Shown here: positions 1-6,635 of the stretch, piece after piece
How the letters are laid out: each line of letters begins with the position of its first letter
How positions within the stretch are numbered: the first letter of the stretch is position 1
Assembly (NCBI GenBank): GCA_013286765.1
Contig: JABDFB010000041.1
Span: 1 to 19,141 of the forward strand
Reading direction: 5' to 3'
Length of the DNA: 19,141 nt
From: Deltaproteobacteria bacterium
Lineage (GTDB): Bacteria; Bdellovibrionota; UBA1018
Made by a program: the position numbers and the translations under genes
The notes under the pieces: model-generated
The model's input: only the letters and a program-made list of their open reading frames with translations
The model's database searches: none
What the model was told of the DNA's origin: nothing

Positions 1-100
1 AAATGGTCTTAAAAGAGATCAGAATGAACAGAACGCAGACGAAAAAAGCGAAATTCAATCTTTTCTTTGATGATAGGAAGAAGAAAACAGAAACTATAGA

Positions 101-258
101 TGCGGATTACGTGGTTTTAGTTTTCCTTTTAAGATAGGGATGAGCTTGTCCCTCAAAAGTTTTGTCAAAATACTTATCTATTACTTCACTCATGTTCCTG
201 GATTCTTTTTCAATCTTTTCCAGAACAACCTCTGCGGACTCCGTGGTTTTAGTTTTCC
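101..258. repeat. 26-bp imperfect direct repeat within the truncated oxidase gene
   Basis: Positions 101-126 and 233-258 match at 24 of 26 bases (both read tgcgga...cgtggttttagttttcc). The copies are 132 bp apart, exactly 44 codons, so both fall in the same frame on the minus strand and encode RKTKTT twice. In the distal copy the two differences turn the codon GAG (Glu) into TAA and end the protein. This looks like an in-frame duplication or recombination scar tied to loss of the 3' half of the gene; that history is inference. Confidence 0.7.
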
Positions 259-769
259 GAGGAGTTTTTCCAGGTGCTCCTTCCGTCGCAGGCAATTTTT
301 CAGGCATCTTTTCGTGCGAATCCCCTAGTAATAGCTGAGTGCGTTCGTCTTCATAAACCGGAACCACTTCTTTAGTCGCAGGATCAATAAAATAAGGCTT
401 CGAAGCAAATTTTCTCGGACTGATAGTCAGTCCCAGTTCTTGAGCCAGTTGGATAATTTCTTCACCGTCACCGCCATCCAAAAGATTTGTGCCACCGAGT
501 TCGTCGTAGGTCTCTACACCGCTTTTCTGATCTTTGAATTTCACCGTCCAGACGCGTCCACCCTCGCGATTACGAGCCTCCCAGACTGTCACCTCAAAAT
601 CGGTCGGACTGCCTTGCTTTTGCTTTAACTTTTTCAGTTCATATGCAGCACTGAGGCCAGAAAGTCCCGCACCAATTATTGCAATCTTAATAGGCGCTGC
701 CCAGAGAGCAGTCGAGATTACAAAAATCAGGTATTGAAATAGTATAGTTAAACTAAGTATTTTTTTCAT
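107..769 (-). CDS. Truncated secreted flavin amine-oxidase-like protein (FAD-binding N-terminus only)
   Basis: The 220-residue product has a signal peptide (about 1-24, ending ALWA-A). It is followed by a Rossmann dinucleotide-binding start, IIGAGLSGLSAAYEL (31-45), an acidic residue after the second beta strand (VTVWEARN, E64), and GGRVW (70-74) with ELGG (90-93), the hallmarks of flavin-containing amine oxidases / protoporphyrinogen-oxidase-like enzymes. Family members usually have about 450-500 residues. Here the substrate domain and the C-terminal second FAD-contact region are missing, and the last 100 residues are charged and not family-like. The end lies inside a near copy of an upstream 26-bp segment, where GAG has become the stop TAA. 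Translating further toward the window edge gives no amine-oxidase sequence in the frames I checked. It begins 29 nt after the VapC gene and may be co-transcribed. Catalysis is unlikely; I read it as a gene remnant, though the signal peptide and frame are intact. Confidence 0.7.
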   Translation of the reverse strand: MKKILSLTILFQYLIFVISTALWAAPIKIAIIGAGLSGLSAAYELKKLKQKQGSPTDFEVTVWEARNREGGRVWTVKFKDQKSGVETYDELGGTNLLDGGDGEEIIQLAQELGLTISPRKFASKPYFIDPATKEVVPVYEDERTQLLLGDSHEKMPEKLPATEGAPGKTPRKTKTTESAEVVLEKIEKESRNMSEVIDKYFDKTFEGQAHPYLKRKTKTT

Positions 770-798
770 ATTATAATTTTAAACTCAATGATGATACA

Positions 799-1197
799 CT
801 AAACCACAATAACACTGCCAGAAGTTCGAATCTTATCATCCTTAGTAAGAAGCTTGAGATTCACACAACGTGCCGTAGAAACGATGAGACGATCTGCTGG
901 GTCCTTGTGGAAGGTCTCTCCCAGACGAGTTGATTCTAGTACAATAGGCCCTGATAAAGGCAGTACATGGATCCATCGATTGGACTCTAAATCGGAAAAC
1001 CACTCATCAAGTGCAATAGAAAGCTGGATTTTTCCTCGCGCCTGGAGAAGCGAGATTTCCCAAAGACTAATGATTGAAACTCCAACTTCCTCACCTTTCT
1101 TTTCTAAGGTTTCCAGGAGCTGCCGATAAGCCTCCGAAAGCTCCGGAGACCCTAGGTACCACCAAATCAAAATATGGGTATCTAATAGGTATTTCAT
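799..1197 (-). CDS. VapC-type PIN-domain ribonuclease toxin
   Basis: This 132-residue protein spans the normal length of a single PIN domain. It opens with MKYLLDTHILIWW, where D6 is the first acidic metal ligand. SLWEISL supplies E47, HKDPADRLIVSTA supplies D99 and D102, and LLTKDDKI supplies D120. Together these form the Mg2+/Mn2+-binding carboxylate cluster of PIN nucleases. The LLDTHxLIWW opening with DPADRLI is typical of the Sll0205-like PIN branch of type II toxins, which cleave RNA until neutralised by the partner antitoxin. The antitoxin gene lies 28 nt upstream on the same strand, the usual antitoxin-toxin order. No strong SD precedes the ATG (TAAATACCT), so translation may be weak or coupled. 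All catalytic acids are present, so the toxin looks intact. The RNA target cannot be told from sequence. Confidence 0.88.
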   Translation of the reverse strand: MKYLLDTHILIWWYLGSPELSEAYRQLLETLEKKGEEVGVSIISLWEISLLQARGKIQLSIALDEWFSDLESNRWIHVLPLSGPIVLESTRLGETFHKDPADRLIVSTARCVNLKLLTKDDKIRTSGSVIVV

Positions 1198-1225
1198 AGG
1201 TATTTACCATCATTACTTGATAGGT

Positions 1226-1486
1226 CTATTTCAAAACTTCCCAGTCCTCAGATGTATCTGTATGAACAATGTCTCCTTTTATCTGTACGAAATCCTTAAG
1301 GGTACCATAAGAGGACTTTCTTCTCTCCTCTGGGCTTTCAATAGGCACGACCTGAGCGACAGGCACCCCTTTTTTTGTAATAATATAGGTTTTTCCTGTT
1401 TGCGCCGTTTCCTCAATGAGTCTGAGCGCTTTCGCTTTGAATTCACTGATATTTATTATCTGTTTTTGCTTTTTCGTAGCTTTCAT
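1226..1486 (-). CDS. Phd/YefM-family antitoxin
   Basis: The product has 86 residues from the ATG at 1486. An in-frame GTG at 1510 is possible, but GAGGTG, a usable SD, lies just upstream of the ATG. The core IINISEFKAKALRLIEETAQTG (10-31) followed by KTYIITKKGVPVAQVVPI (32-49) is the Phd/YefM N-terminal DNA-binding and dimerisation fold. The rest (50-86) is charged and presumably disordered, wrapping the PIN toxin in the complex. It is the first gene of a two-gene operon with the VapC-type toxin 28 nt downstream. A strong promoter overlapped by nested palindromes lies 74-109 bp upstream of the ATG, as expected if the antitoxin, or the toxin-antitoxin complex, represses its own transcription. 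Family assignment is secure; the exact start is less so. Confidence 0.88.
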   Translation of the reverse strand: MKATKKQKQIINISEFKAKALRLIEETAQTGKTYIITKKGVPVAQVVPIESPEERRKSSYGTLKDFVQIKGDIVHTDTSEDWEVLK

Positions 1487-1559
1487 CGTTCTATTACACC
1501 TCAATTTCACCTAGAGCTTATGGCGAGTTTGATGAGAATTTCGACAATTCGATAGTTAC

Positions 1560-1595
1560 ATTATGACATGACTATAGTGACTAGTCAAGTAGTCA
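1560..1595 (-). promoter_or_regulatory. Toxin-antitoxin promoter with nested palindromic operator
   Basis: Read on the minus strand, TTGACT (1583-1588) and CATAAT (1560-1565) are separated by 17 nt; each matches the sigma70 -35/-10 consensus at five of six positions. The -35 box lies inside the perfect 10-bp palindrome TGACTAGTCA (1578-1587). That palindrome is flanked by TGACTA (1569-1574) and TAGTCA (1590-1595), so the same half-site occurs four times in 27 bp, nearly concentric. ACTATAGT (1571-1578) is another perfect palindrome in the spacer. Predicted transcription starts near 1553, about 65 nt before the antitoxin ATG. The autorepression role is inferred from known Phd-type operons. Confidence 0.7.
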
Positions 1596-1668
1596 AATAT
1601 TAGCCACAACACAGGCCCCTAGCGGGTTTTTAGACTTTGAGTTTCTATTCGTTGCTTATACAGCCATG

Positions 1669-1700
1669 CCGTAAACTGCGGGTACACCCGCAGTTTACGG
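1669..1700. repeat. Perfect 15-bp inverted repeat with 2-bp centre
   Basis: The arm CCGTAAACTGCGGGT (1669-1683) is followed by AC and its exact reverse complement (1686-1700). No T-tract follows on the plus strand (gaaactaattttgacccc), so it does not look like a simple terminator. The adjoining TTTTGACCCCGG resembles the terminal sequence often seen at insertion-sequence ends, but no transposase is present. It may be a mobile-element scar, a recombination site or a palindromic repeat family member; the sequence alone cannot decide. Confidence 0.6.
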
Positions 1701-1740
1701 GAAACTAATTTTGACCCCGGTTTTCCATATTTGTATTTTT

Positions 1741-1791
1741 AGGAGAGCCCGTATGCTAATCAAAAAACCAGTTGAGCAATTCTTGTTTTAG
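1741..1791 (+). other. Possible 12-codon leader ORF upstream of the YjbQ gene
   Basis: AGGAG (1741-1745) lies 7 nt before ATG at 1753, which opens a 12-codon ORF (MLIKKPVEQFLF) ending with TAG at 1789-1791. It is in the same frame as the YjbQ gene, separated from its first ATG by TAG and TAA. The SD here is far better than that of the YjbQ gene itself. It could be a leader peptide feeding translation downstream, or the start of an older, interrupted N-terminus. There is no conservation evidence available here. Confidence 0.3.
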
Positions 1792-1809
1792 CCTTAATAC
1801 TCTATCTCT

Positions 1810-2316
1810 ATGGGCTTGCGAATGGCAGATTGGCTCCTCAATCCCTCTGAACCTGTCGGATTCAAAAAATACGAGATCATTGATCACGTTGAAAAATCAC
1901 CGATGATTCATCACACCGAATATCTTTACTTCAAGATCCCGAAGCGTTACGCGCTAATCAATATTAGCTCCATCATCAATCAAGCAGTGGCCCGATCAAA
2001 GGTCCAAGACGGGTTTTGTTTTGTTAGCGCGATGCACATTACAGCCGGAGTTTACATCAACGATGCAGAGTCCGGGTTACTTCATGACATAGCGGAGTGG
2101 ATTGAGAATCTTGCGCCCTATGGAAAACCTTACCGACACCACCAAACAGGTGAAGACAACGGTGACGCGCATCTTAAGTCTTATCTGACGAATCATGCCC
2201 TCACAGCTCCAATTACAAAAGGCAATCTAGATTTCGGAACGTGGCAACAAATATTCTATGCAGAATTTGATGGTCTGCGTGATAAACGCGTGTTAGTGAA
2301 GGTCACTGGCATTTAG
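1810..2316 (+). CDS. YjbQ/UPF0047 family protein
   Basis: Residues 32-168 match the compact YjbQ (UPF0047) fold throughout. The entry strand is TEYLYFKIPKRYALINIS. It is followed by SAMHITAGVYINDAESGLL, PYRHHQTGEDNGDAHLKSYL with the conserved His and Asp residues, GNLDFGTWQQIFYAEFDG, and the closing R-x-K/R-R-V-x-V strand. The E. coli family member has been reported to have thiamine-phosphate synthase side activity; the true role of the family is unsettled. Typical members have about 130-140 residues. The 31 residues before M32 (ATG at 1903) are not family-like, so translation may start at 1810, 1822 or 1903. None of these has a good SD. The gene stands alone between the toxin-antitoxin promoter region and a secreted-protein gene. 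All conserved motifs look intact. Confidence 0.85.
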   Translation: MGLRMADWLLNPSEPVGFKKYEIIDHVEKSPMIHHTEYLYFKIPKRYALINISSIINQAVARSKVQDGFCFVSAMHITAGVYINDAESGLLHDIAEWIENLAPYGKPYRHHQTGEDNGDAHLKSYLTNHALTAPITKGNLDFGTWQQIFYAEFDGLRDKRVLVKVTGI

Positions 2317-2384
2317 CATTTCCACTCTCTGCGTCCAATTCTCTAGTTCTCTATTTTCGACTTCCCCAGAATTTACCAAAGCAT

Positions 2385-2432
2385 AACCAGACAAATGCTG
2401 TTTGGTTAAATTCTTAGCGTATGAACCAAACA
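2385..2432 (+). repeat. Three-part inverted repeat that can form alternative hairpins
   Basis: TGTTTGGTT (2399-2407) can pair upstream with AACCAGACA (2385-2393), giving 9 bp with one G-U pair and a 5-nt loop. It can instead pair downstream with AACCAAACA (2424-2432), giving 9 perfect bp and a 16-nt loop. The two stems exclude each other. The element lies in the 297-bp gene-free stretch 2317-2613. There I also see small hairpins at 2531-2543 and 2557-2570, but no clear promoter or RNA gene. It could be an RNA switch if transcribed, or paired operator sites in DNA. Confidence 0.45.
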
Positions 2433-2613
2433 ACAATAATTATGTGGGCAACAAAACTCGAAGTTTCTTTAAAATAATGTTAAAGCGTTCGGCTTATTAT
2501 ACTAATTTAGTTTCTAATATAAACAAAACCGCATACTTTATGCATGTCTGTCGGCGTACTCAGACGAGTATTTATTAAACTTGATATAAATAAACATAAT
2601 AAGGAAGGAAGAT

Positions 2614-3327
2614 ATGCAGCATTTGACAAAACAAAAATCACATCGGATTTTTATACATTCACTATCGCTCATGGGAGCATTTGCACTATTTGGAGTTTCT
2701 GCTTATGCCAATAGCACTATGAACGAACTGACCGGCCTACCAGAAGGCTCTGTCATTAGGTCGAGAGCCATTATGCGAGTAGTGGTTTCACAAGCGACCG
2801 GTAAGATCGCAGTCGTCGAAAATAATGGAACTCAACCTCCTCCTCCAGTAACCAATGGAACTCAACCCGTCACTGTTATCAACGGTCCATTTACTAATAT
2901 GTCAATTGATAATAGTTTGTTTGTAGTACCAGCAGTTAGCAATACCGTTCTTGATTTCGGATTCCTTCAGTTATCAGGTCTTTTGGATAACAACCTAAAT
3001 CTATGCGGACCTTCCAACAACGCTAAGTGTAATACGGCTATTATCCGGACTTACACGACAGGCGTAGCTGGACCAGGTGTCTACAATACGACAGACGGAT
3101 ACGGAGTGCCGCTCTTAGCCGGGATGGACCCAAATCCACTCCAGGAAGTTGGATTGAACGTTGGAGGCGCTATTACGTTACAAACGTTCACGATTCCAGA
3201 CACGAGGCACACAGTTAAGTTGACGGACTTCCCCACACCGAAATATCACTATCAGACTGATTTTTCTGACGCGGGCGCAGGAACGTACACGACAAACATT
3301 GTCCTTGAATATGCCTTAACTCCTTAG
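2614..3327 (+). CDS. Secreted protein of unknown function
   Basis: I do not recognise this 237-residue protein. It has a clear Sec signal peptide: basic start (HLTKQKSHR), hydrophobic core 12-28, and a likely cleavage at SAYA-N after residue 32. The mature part is rich in Thr, Asn, Gly and Pro with alternating polar and hydrophobic stretches, suggesting a beta-rich exported or surface protein. NGTQP occurs twice (71-75, 81-85) around a Pro run, matching a 14-bp direct repeat at 2824-2837 and 2854-2867. Two cysteines (131, 139) flank a short loop and could form a disulfide. The start is well supported by AAGGAAGGAAG just before the ATG. A strong terminator follows 9 nt after the stop, so it is probably a single-gene transcript. 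The ending VLEYALTP is reminiscent of a closing beta strand of pilin-like or coat-U-like proteins, but that is only an impression. Confidence 0.75.
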   Translation: MQHLTKQKSHRIFIHSLSLMGAFALFGVSAYANSTMNELTGLPEGSVIRSRAIMRVVVSQATGKIAVVENNGTQPPPPVTNGTQPVTVINGPFTNMSIDNSLFVVPAVSNTVLDFGFLQLSGLLDNNLNLCGPSNNAKCNTAIIRTYTTGVAGPGVYNTTDGYGVPLLAGMDPNPLQEVGLNVGGAITLQTFTIPDTRHTVKLTDFPTPKYHYQTDFSDAGAGTYTTNIVLEYALTP

Positions 3328-3335
3328 TAATAAAC

Positions 3336-3390
3336 TCCCGCCGCGCCGCGAATCCCTATTGGGCATTCCCGTCGCGGCGGGACTTTTTTT
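3336..3390 (+). terminator. Rho-independent terminator between the secreted-protein gene and queC
   Basis: TCCCGCCGCG (3336-3345) pairs perfectly with CGCGGCGGGA (3373-3382), followed by seven T residues (3384-3390). The 27-nt interior can fold further (GAAT-CCC with GGG-C-ATTC), so the whole element is one long GC-rich hairpin. It ends only 20 nt before the queC ATG, which leaves no room for a promoter between them. Confidence 0.9.
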
Positions 3391-3410
3391 AAGGTGAGAG
3401 GTGTCGGAAA

Positions 3411-4118
3411 ATGCAGCAGGAAGAAAAAAAAGCAGTCGTTTTGCTTAGTGGTGGACTAGATTCCACAACTATTTTGGAAATAGCTAAATCCATGGGCTAT
3501 GAAGTATATGCACTTAGTTTCAAATACGGCCAAAGACACGCTATTGAACTGGATGCAGTCAAGAAAGTGACCTGCCGATCGCCGGTTCGGGAACATAAGA
3601 TCGTTGAGATAGATTTGAGACTCTTTGGTGGGTCGGCCCTGACTGACAGCATTCCTGTTCCCAAATCTAATGCGTTCAAAGCGGACTCGAAGGAAATCCC
3701 GGTCACTTATGTCCCGGCACGAAATACGATCTTCTTATCATTCGCTCTTGGTTACGCAGAAGTGATCCAATCTTACGATATCTTCATCGGCGCTAATGCG
3801 ATCGATTTTAGCAACTATCCTGATTGCAGACCCGAGTATTTTGCTTGCTATGAAAAGCTGGCACAACTTGCCACCTCTGCAGGAATTCAGAATAAAGGCC
3901 GATTCAAAATTCACACGCCCCTTCTTCATATGAGTAAAGCGGAAATTATCAAGACTGGACTCGCGCTCGGGGTGGACTACAGCATTACAACTAGCTGTTA
4001 CGACCCGAATTCAGAGGGCCATGCTTGTGGGCGATGCGATTCCTGTCATCTACGAATTCGCGGTTTTCAGGCTAATAATATGGACGACCCGGTGCCGTAC
4101 GTAAAACAAAGATCTTAG
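3411..4118 (+). CDS. queC: 7-cyano-7-deazaguanine synthase QueC
   Basis: QueC uses ATP and ammonia to convert 7-carboxy-7-deazaguanine to preQ0, a precursor of queuosine in tRNA and of deazaguanine DNA modifications. The 235-residue length is normal. The PP-loop SGGLDST (13-19) binds [14 protein letters not shown] (37-47) and [18 protein letters not shown] (100-117) are family signatures. The zinc site is complete: C196, C206, C209 and C212 in SCYDPN...CGRCDSC. The SD-like AAGGTGAG lies about 12 nt before the ATG, directly after the T-tract of a strong terminator. No other queuosine genes are adjacent. Expression must come from readthrough of that terminator or a promoter inside or upstream of the hairpin. 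The identification is secure. Confidence 0.97.
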   Translation: MQQEEKKAVVLLSGGLDSTTILEIAKSMGYEVYALSFKYGQRHAIELDAVKKVTCRSPVREHKIVEIDLRLFGGSALTDSIPVPKSNAFKADSKEIPVTYVPARNTIFLSFALGYAEVIQSYDIFIGANAIDFSNYPDCRPEYFACYEKLAQLATSAGIQNKGRFKIHTPLLHMSKAEIIKTGLALGVDYSITTSCYDPNSEGHACGRCDSCHLRIRGFQANNMDDPVPYVKQRS

Positions 4119-4141
4119 CAAGCACGTAAGGATTCACCAGT

Positions 4142-5086
4142 CTAAAATCTACTCGATCGTGGCAACATAAAAGGCTTGTGCTCAACCTCAAAAGGTCCAC
4201 AGACCATCATGATGGAATCCCCATCAACGATGTGAGGCTCTGGCTGCGCCCTGTCTATTTGAAGCCGATCGGGGTTAAAGTAAAAGAATATTTGTGAGAC
4301 CGTTCGAGGAATCTGACTCAACAATTGTGAAAAAGGCGGGATCCTTGGACCTACAACGTCATACAGATGCAACTCAGAACCCTCGTGCTCGAGGGAAACG
4401 ATGACATTGAGGCTATCGGAGTAGAACAGCGGACGACTCGCTTCATTGAAATAGAAAATATTTTTTTCTCGTCCCACACCTAAGATTTTCGAGACGGGAG
4501 TGCGCGATTCCAAGAGTCGCTTCAGAATGTAAGTATCTTTCGAATCATTCATATTAAGTGGCCGAAGTGTGGAGTAACTACTCATTTCTCGCTGGATCTT
4601 CGCCTTAAAGCGGTATTCTTGGAGTACTCGAAATCCAAAGCGCTCATAAAATTTTGGGTTCGAAGTAAAAAGCAGAACTGTTTCATACTTGGCTTGAGCA
4701 AACCTAATAGCTTCATGAATAAGTCGCGTCGCAATGCCCTTTTCGCGGTACGCAGGGTGCGTACAAACGGCATGAAGTCCCCCGACTTTTCTTTCTTTTC
4801 CACCTATCACCAGCGGGAGCTCCAACACCCCCACATGTCCAATGGGTTTTTTCTTTTCAAAAAGAACAAAGGGGGTAGACGCATCTTCCCAGTTGATTCC
4901 GTATCCTTTGTTCTTTTTAATCGCCCGCGAAATCCCTGGAAAACTTTGTTCATATAACGGAACGAGTAGGTCAATCAGCTCGGGATCTGTCTGGAAGCTT
5001 GTCTGATAGTCTGTGGTTCGACTAACTTTCCGTCGATCTGAACGACGCAACAGATTTTTACGCGACGAACCGGAACTATCAGACAA
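4142..5086 (-). CDS. GNAT-family N-acetyltransferase with C-terminal extension
   Basis: The 314-residue protein begins at TTG, 5 nt after a perfect AGGAGG (complement at 5091-5097); no in-frame ATG precedes the catalytic domain, so the TTG start is well supported. The acetyltransferase core covers about 35-165. Its motif A, VCTHPAYREKGIATRLIHEA (107-126), carries the acetyl-CoA pyrophosphate loop (R-x-x-G-x-A). It is followed by VLLFTSNPKFYERFGF (137-152), the beta-bulge and closing helix typical of the fold. The remaining 150 residues are unlike a second standard GNAT domain I can name, and probably set substrate specificity. The first 30 residues are basic and likely flexible. The substrate cannot be deduced. 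The gene lies 136 bp downstream of aceA and convergent with queC, 23 bp away. Confidence 0.85.
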   Translation of the reverse strand: MSDSSGSSRKNLLRRSDRRKVSRTTDYQTSFQTDPELIDLLVPLYEQSFPGISRAIKKNKGYGINWEDASTPFVLFEKKKPIGHVGVLELPLVIGGKERKVGGLHAVCTHPAYREKGIATRLIHEAIRFAQAKYETVLLFTSNPKFYERFGFRVLQEYRFKAKIQREMSSYSTLRPLNMNDSKDTYILKRLLESRTPVSKILGVGREKNIFYFNEASRPLFYSDSLNVIVSLEHEGSELHLYDVVGPRIPPFSQLLSQIPRTVSQIFFYFNPDRLQIDRAQPEPHIVDGDSIMMVCGPFEVEHKPFMLPRSSRF

Positions 5087-5222
5087 GATAACCTCCTGAG
5101 TGCTACGAACGAAATGTCCTTTTGGCTTGAACTTCGCCTGTAAAGGTGAGCACGAAATAATGTCTCATGCCTCGCTAAAGCCGAAAATCCTATTTCGCTG
5201 GTGCGACTGGACATCTTTTTTC

Positions 5223-6581
5223 CTATGATACTTCCGAAACCGAATCTTCACCAAATTTTTCGGTGGCAAATTTTTCCGGAAAGATTCCTGGTTCGATCGA
5301 CACACCGGGAGTTACCCCAGACATGTCAAACTGCTCTTCTTCAGTTGAACCAGCCAGTGCCGTCGTAGACAGTGCCCCTGCGGCAATTTTCTGTGCTACT
5401 TCATCGAAGTATCCGGTGCCGACAAAACGTTGGTGCGTAGTAGCGCGATAGCCGTCACGCTCGCTCTTAAATTCAGCTTCCTGAAAATCAGCGTAGGCCG
5501 ACATTCCTCTCTGCATATAATCTCGAGCAAGATTGAACATTCCAAAATTCAATGAATGAAATCCTGCAAGAGTAACAAATTGAAACTTATAGCCCATTGC
5601 TCCGAGTTCGACCTGAAATTTTGAAATCGTTTGTGAATCTAATTTCTTTTTCCAGTTGAACGATGGCGAGCAGTTATACGCCAAGAGTTTACCCGGATAT
5701 TGCGCATGCATTGCCTCGGCGAACTCTCGAGCTTCTTTTAGATTGGGTTCGGATGTCTCAAACCAAACAAGATCCGCATAGGGAGCATAAGCCAAGCCAC
5801 GCGCAATAGCTGCTCGAATGCCACCTTGGTAGCAGAAGAAACCTTCGACTGTCCGCTCACCCGTTAAGAATTCTCGATCTCGCGGATCAATATCCGTTGT
5901 CAACAAAAACGCACCATTGGCGTCTGTTCTTGCAACAAGCACGGTCGGCACACCCATCACATCGGCTGCTAAGCGAGCTGCAGTTAACTTTTGAATAAAT
6001 TCTGTTGTTGAAACTAAAACTTTTCCGCCCATATGGCCGCATTTTTTTGCGGAAGCGAGCTGGTCTTCAAAATGGACGCCTGCTGCTCCTGCTTCAATCA
6101 TGGCCTTCATCAGTTCATAGGCATTTAAGTTACCACCGAATCCGGCTTCGGCATCCGCCACAATCGGAGAAAACCAATAAACGTCGTTTCTGCCTTCGGA
6201 AGTCTGAATCTGATCGGCACGCTGAAACGCATTGTTAATCTTTCTGACCACCGCCGGAACGCTATCGGCGGGATACAGGCTTTGGTCTGGATACATTTGC
6301 CCGGCGTTATTTGCATCAGCGGCGACTTGCCACCCACTTAAATAAATGGCCTTTAATCCTGCCTGAACTTGCTGAACTGCCTGGTTACCTGTCATGGCAC
6401 CCAGAGCAGCTACGTATGATTCGGAATGTAATAGATTCCAGAGACGCTCAGCGCCCAATCGTGCCAAGGTATATTCGATCCGAATGGATCCGCGGAGTTT
6501 TTTTACATCCTCCGTTGAATATACTCGTTTAATTCCAGCCCAGCGATCCGGAGACTCGGATTGTGGTTCTTTTGTGTCCAT
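5223..6581 (-). CDS. aceA: Isocitrate lyase AceA
   Basis: Isocitrate lyase splits isocitrate into glyoxylate and succinate, the first step of the glyoxylate shunt. The signature KKCGHMGGK (179-187) contains the catalytic cysteine (181). Other hallmarks are [49 protein letters not shown], and the late SCQ-type region [12 protein letters not shown] chose ATG at 6581 (452 residues) because GGGAGG lies 8 nt upstream. Reading from 6635 would add 18 residues and remove nearly all the gap to aceB. The stop of aceB lies 54 nt upstream on the same strand, so the two form an aceB-aceA operon. All active-site motifs appear intact. No clear terminator follows. Confidence 0.97.
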   Translation of the reverse strand: MDTKEPQSESPDRWAGIKRVYSTEDVKKLRGSIRIEYTLARLGAERLWNLLHSESYVAALGAMTGNQAVQQVQAGLKAIYLSGWQVAADANNAGQMYPDQSLYPADSVPAVVRKINNAFQRADQIQTSEGRNDVYWFSPIVADAEAGFGGNLNAYELMKAMIEAGAAGVHFEDQLASAKKCGHMGGKVLVSTTEFIQKLTAARLAADVMGVPTVLVARTDANGAFLLTTDIDPRDREFLTGERTVEGFFCYQGGIRAAIARGLAYAPYADLVWFETSEPNLKEAREFAEAMHAQYPGKLLAYNCSPSFNWKKKLDSQTISKFQVELGAMGYKFQFVTLAGFHSLNFGMFNLARDYMQRGMSAYADFQEAEFKSERDGYRATTHQRFVGTGYFDEVAQKIAAGALSTTALAGSTEEEQFDMSGVTPGVSIEPGIFPEKFATEKFGEDSVSEVS

Positions 6582-6635
6582 TCTGATGCCCTCCCAAGCA
6601 ATAAAAAAAAGAAGATAACCCTGCCTAAATAACAA

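Noticed and set aside
3..137. A 44-codon plus-strand ORF from the left edge
   Set aside because: It has no SD or recognisable sequence and overlaps the end of the oxidase gene on the other strand.
1217..1555. A 112-codon plus-strand ORF antisense to the antitoxin
   Set aside because: It mirrors the well-supported Phd/YefM gene and its product has no family-like features.
799..1595. The toxin-antitoxin pair, queC and nuclease-helicase as one defence island
   Set aside because: They are kilobases apart, on different strands, separated by housekeeping genes such as aceB-aceA; queC lacks the other genes of DNA deazaguanine-modification systems.
3336..3410. A preQ1 riboswitch upstream of queC
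   Set aside because: The segment is explained by a GC-rich terminator hairpin; I see no preQ1 aptamer-like pseudoknot pattern. A terminator-based control is kept as a finding.
4975..5214. A 79-codon minus-strand ORF between aceA and the GNAT gene
   Set aside because: It overlaps the GNAT 5' end in another frame, has no SD or family similarity, and the GNAT start has a perfect SD.
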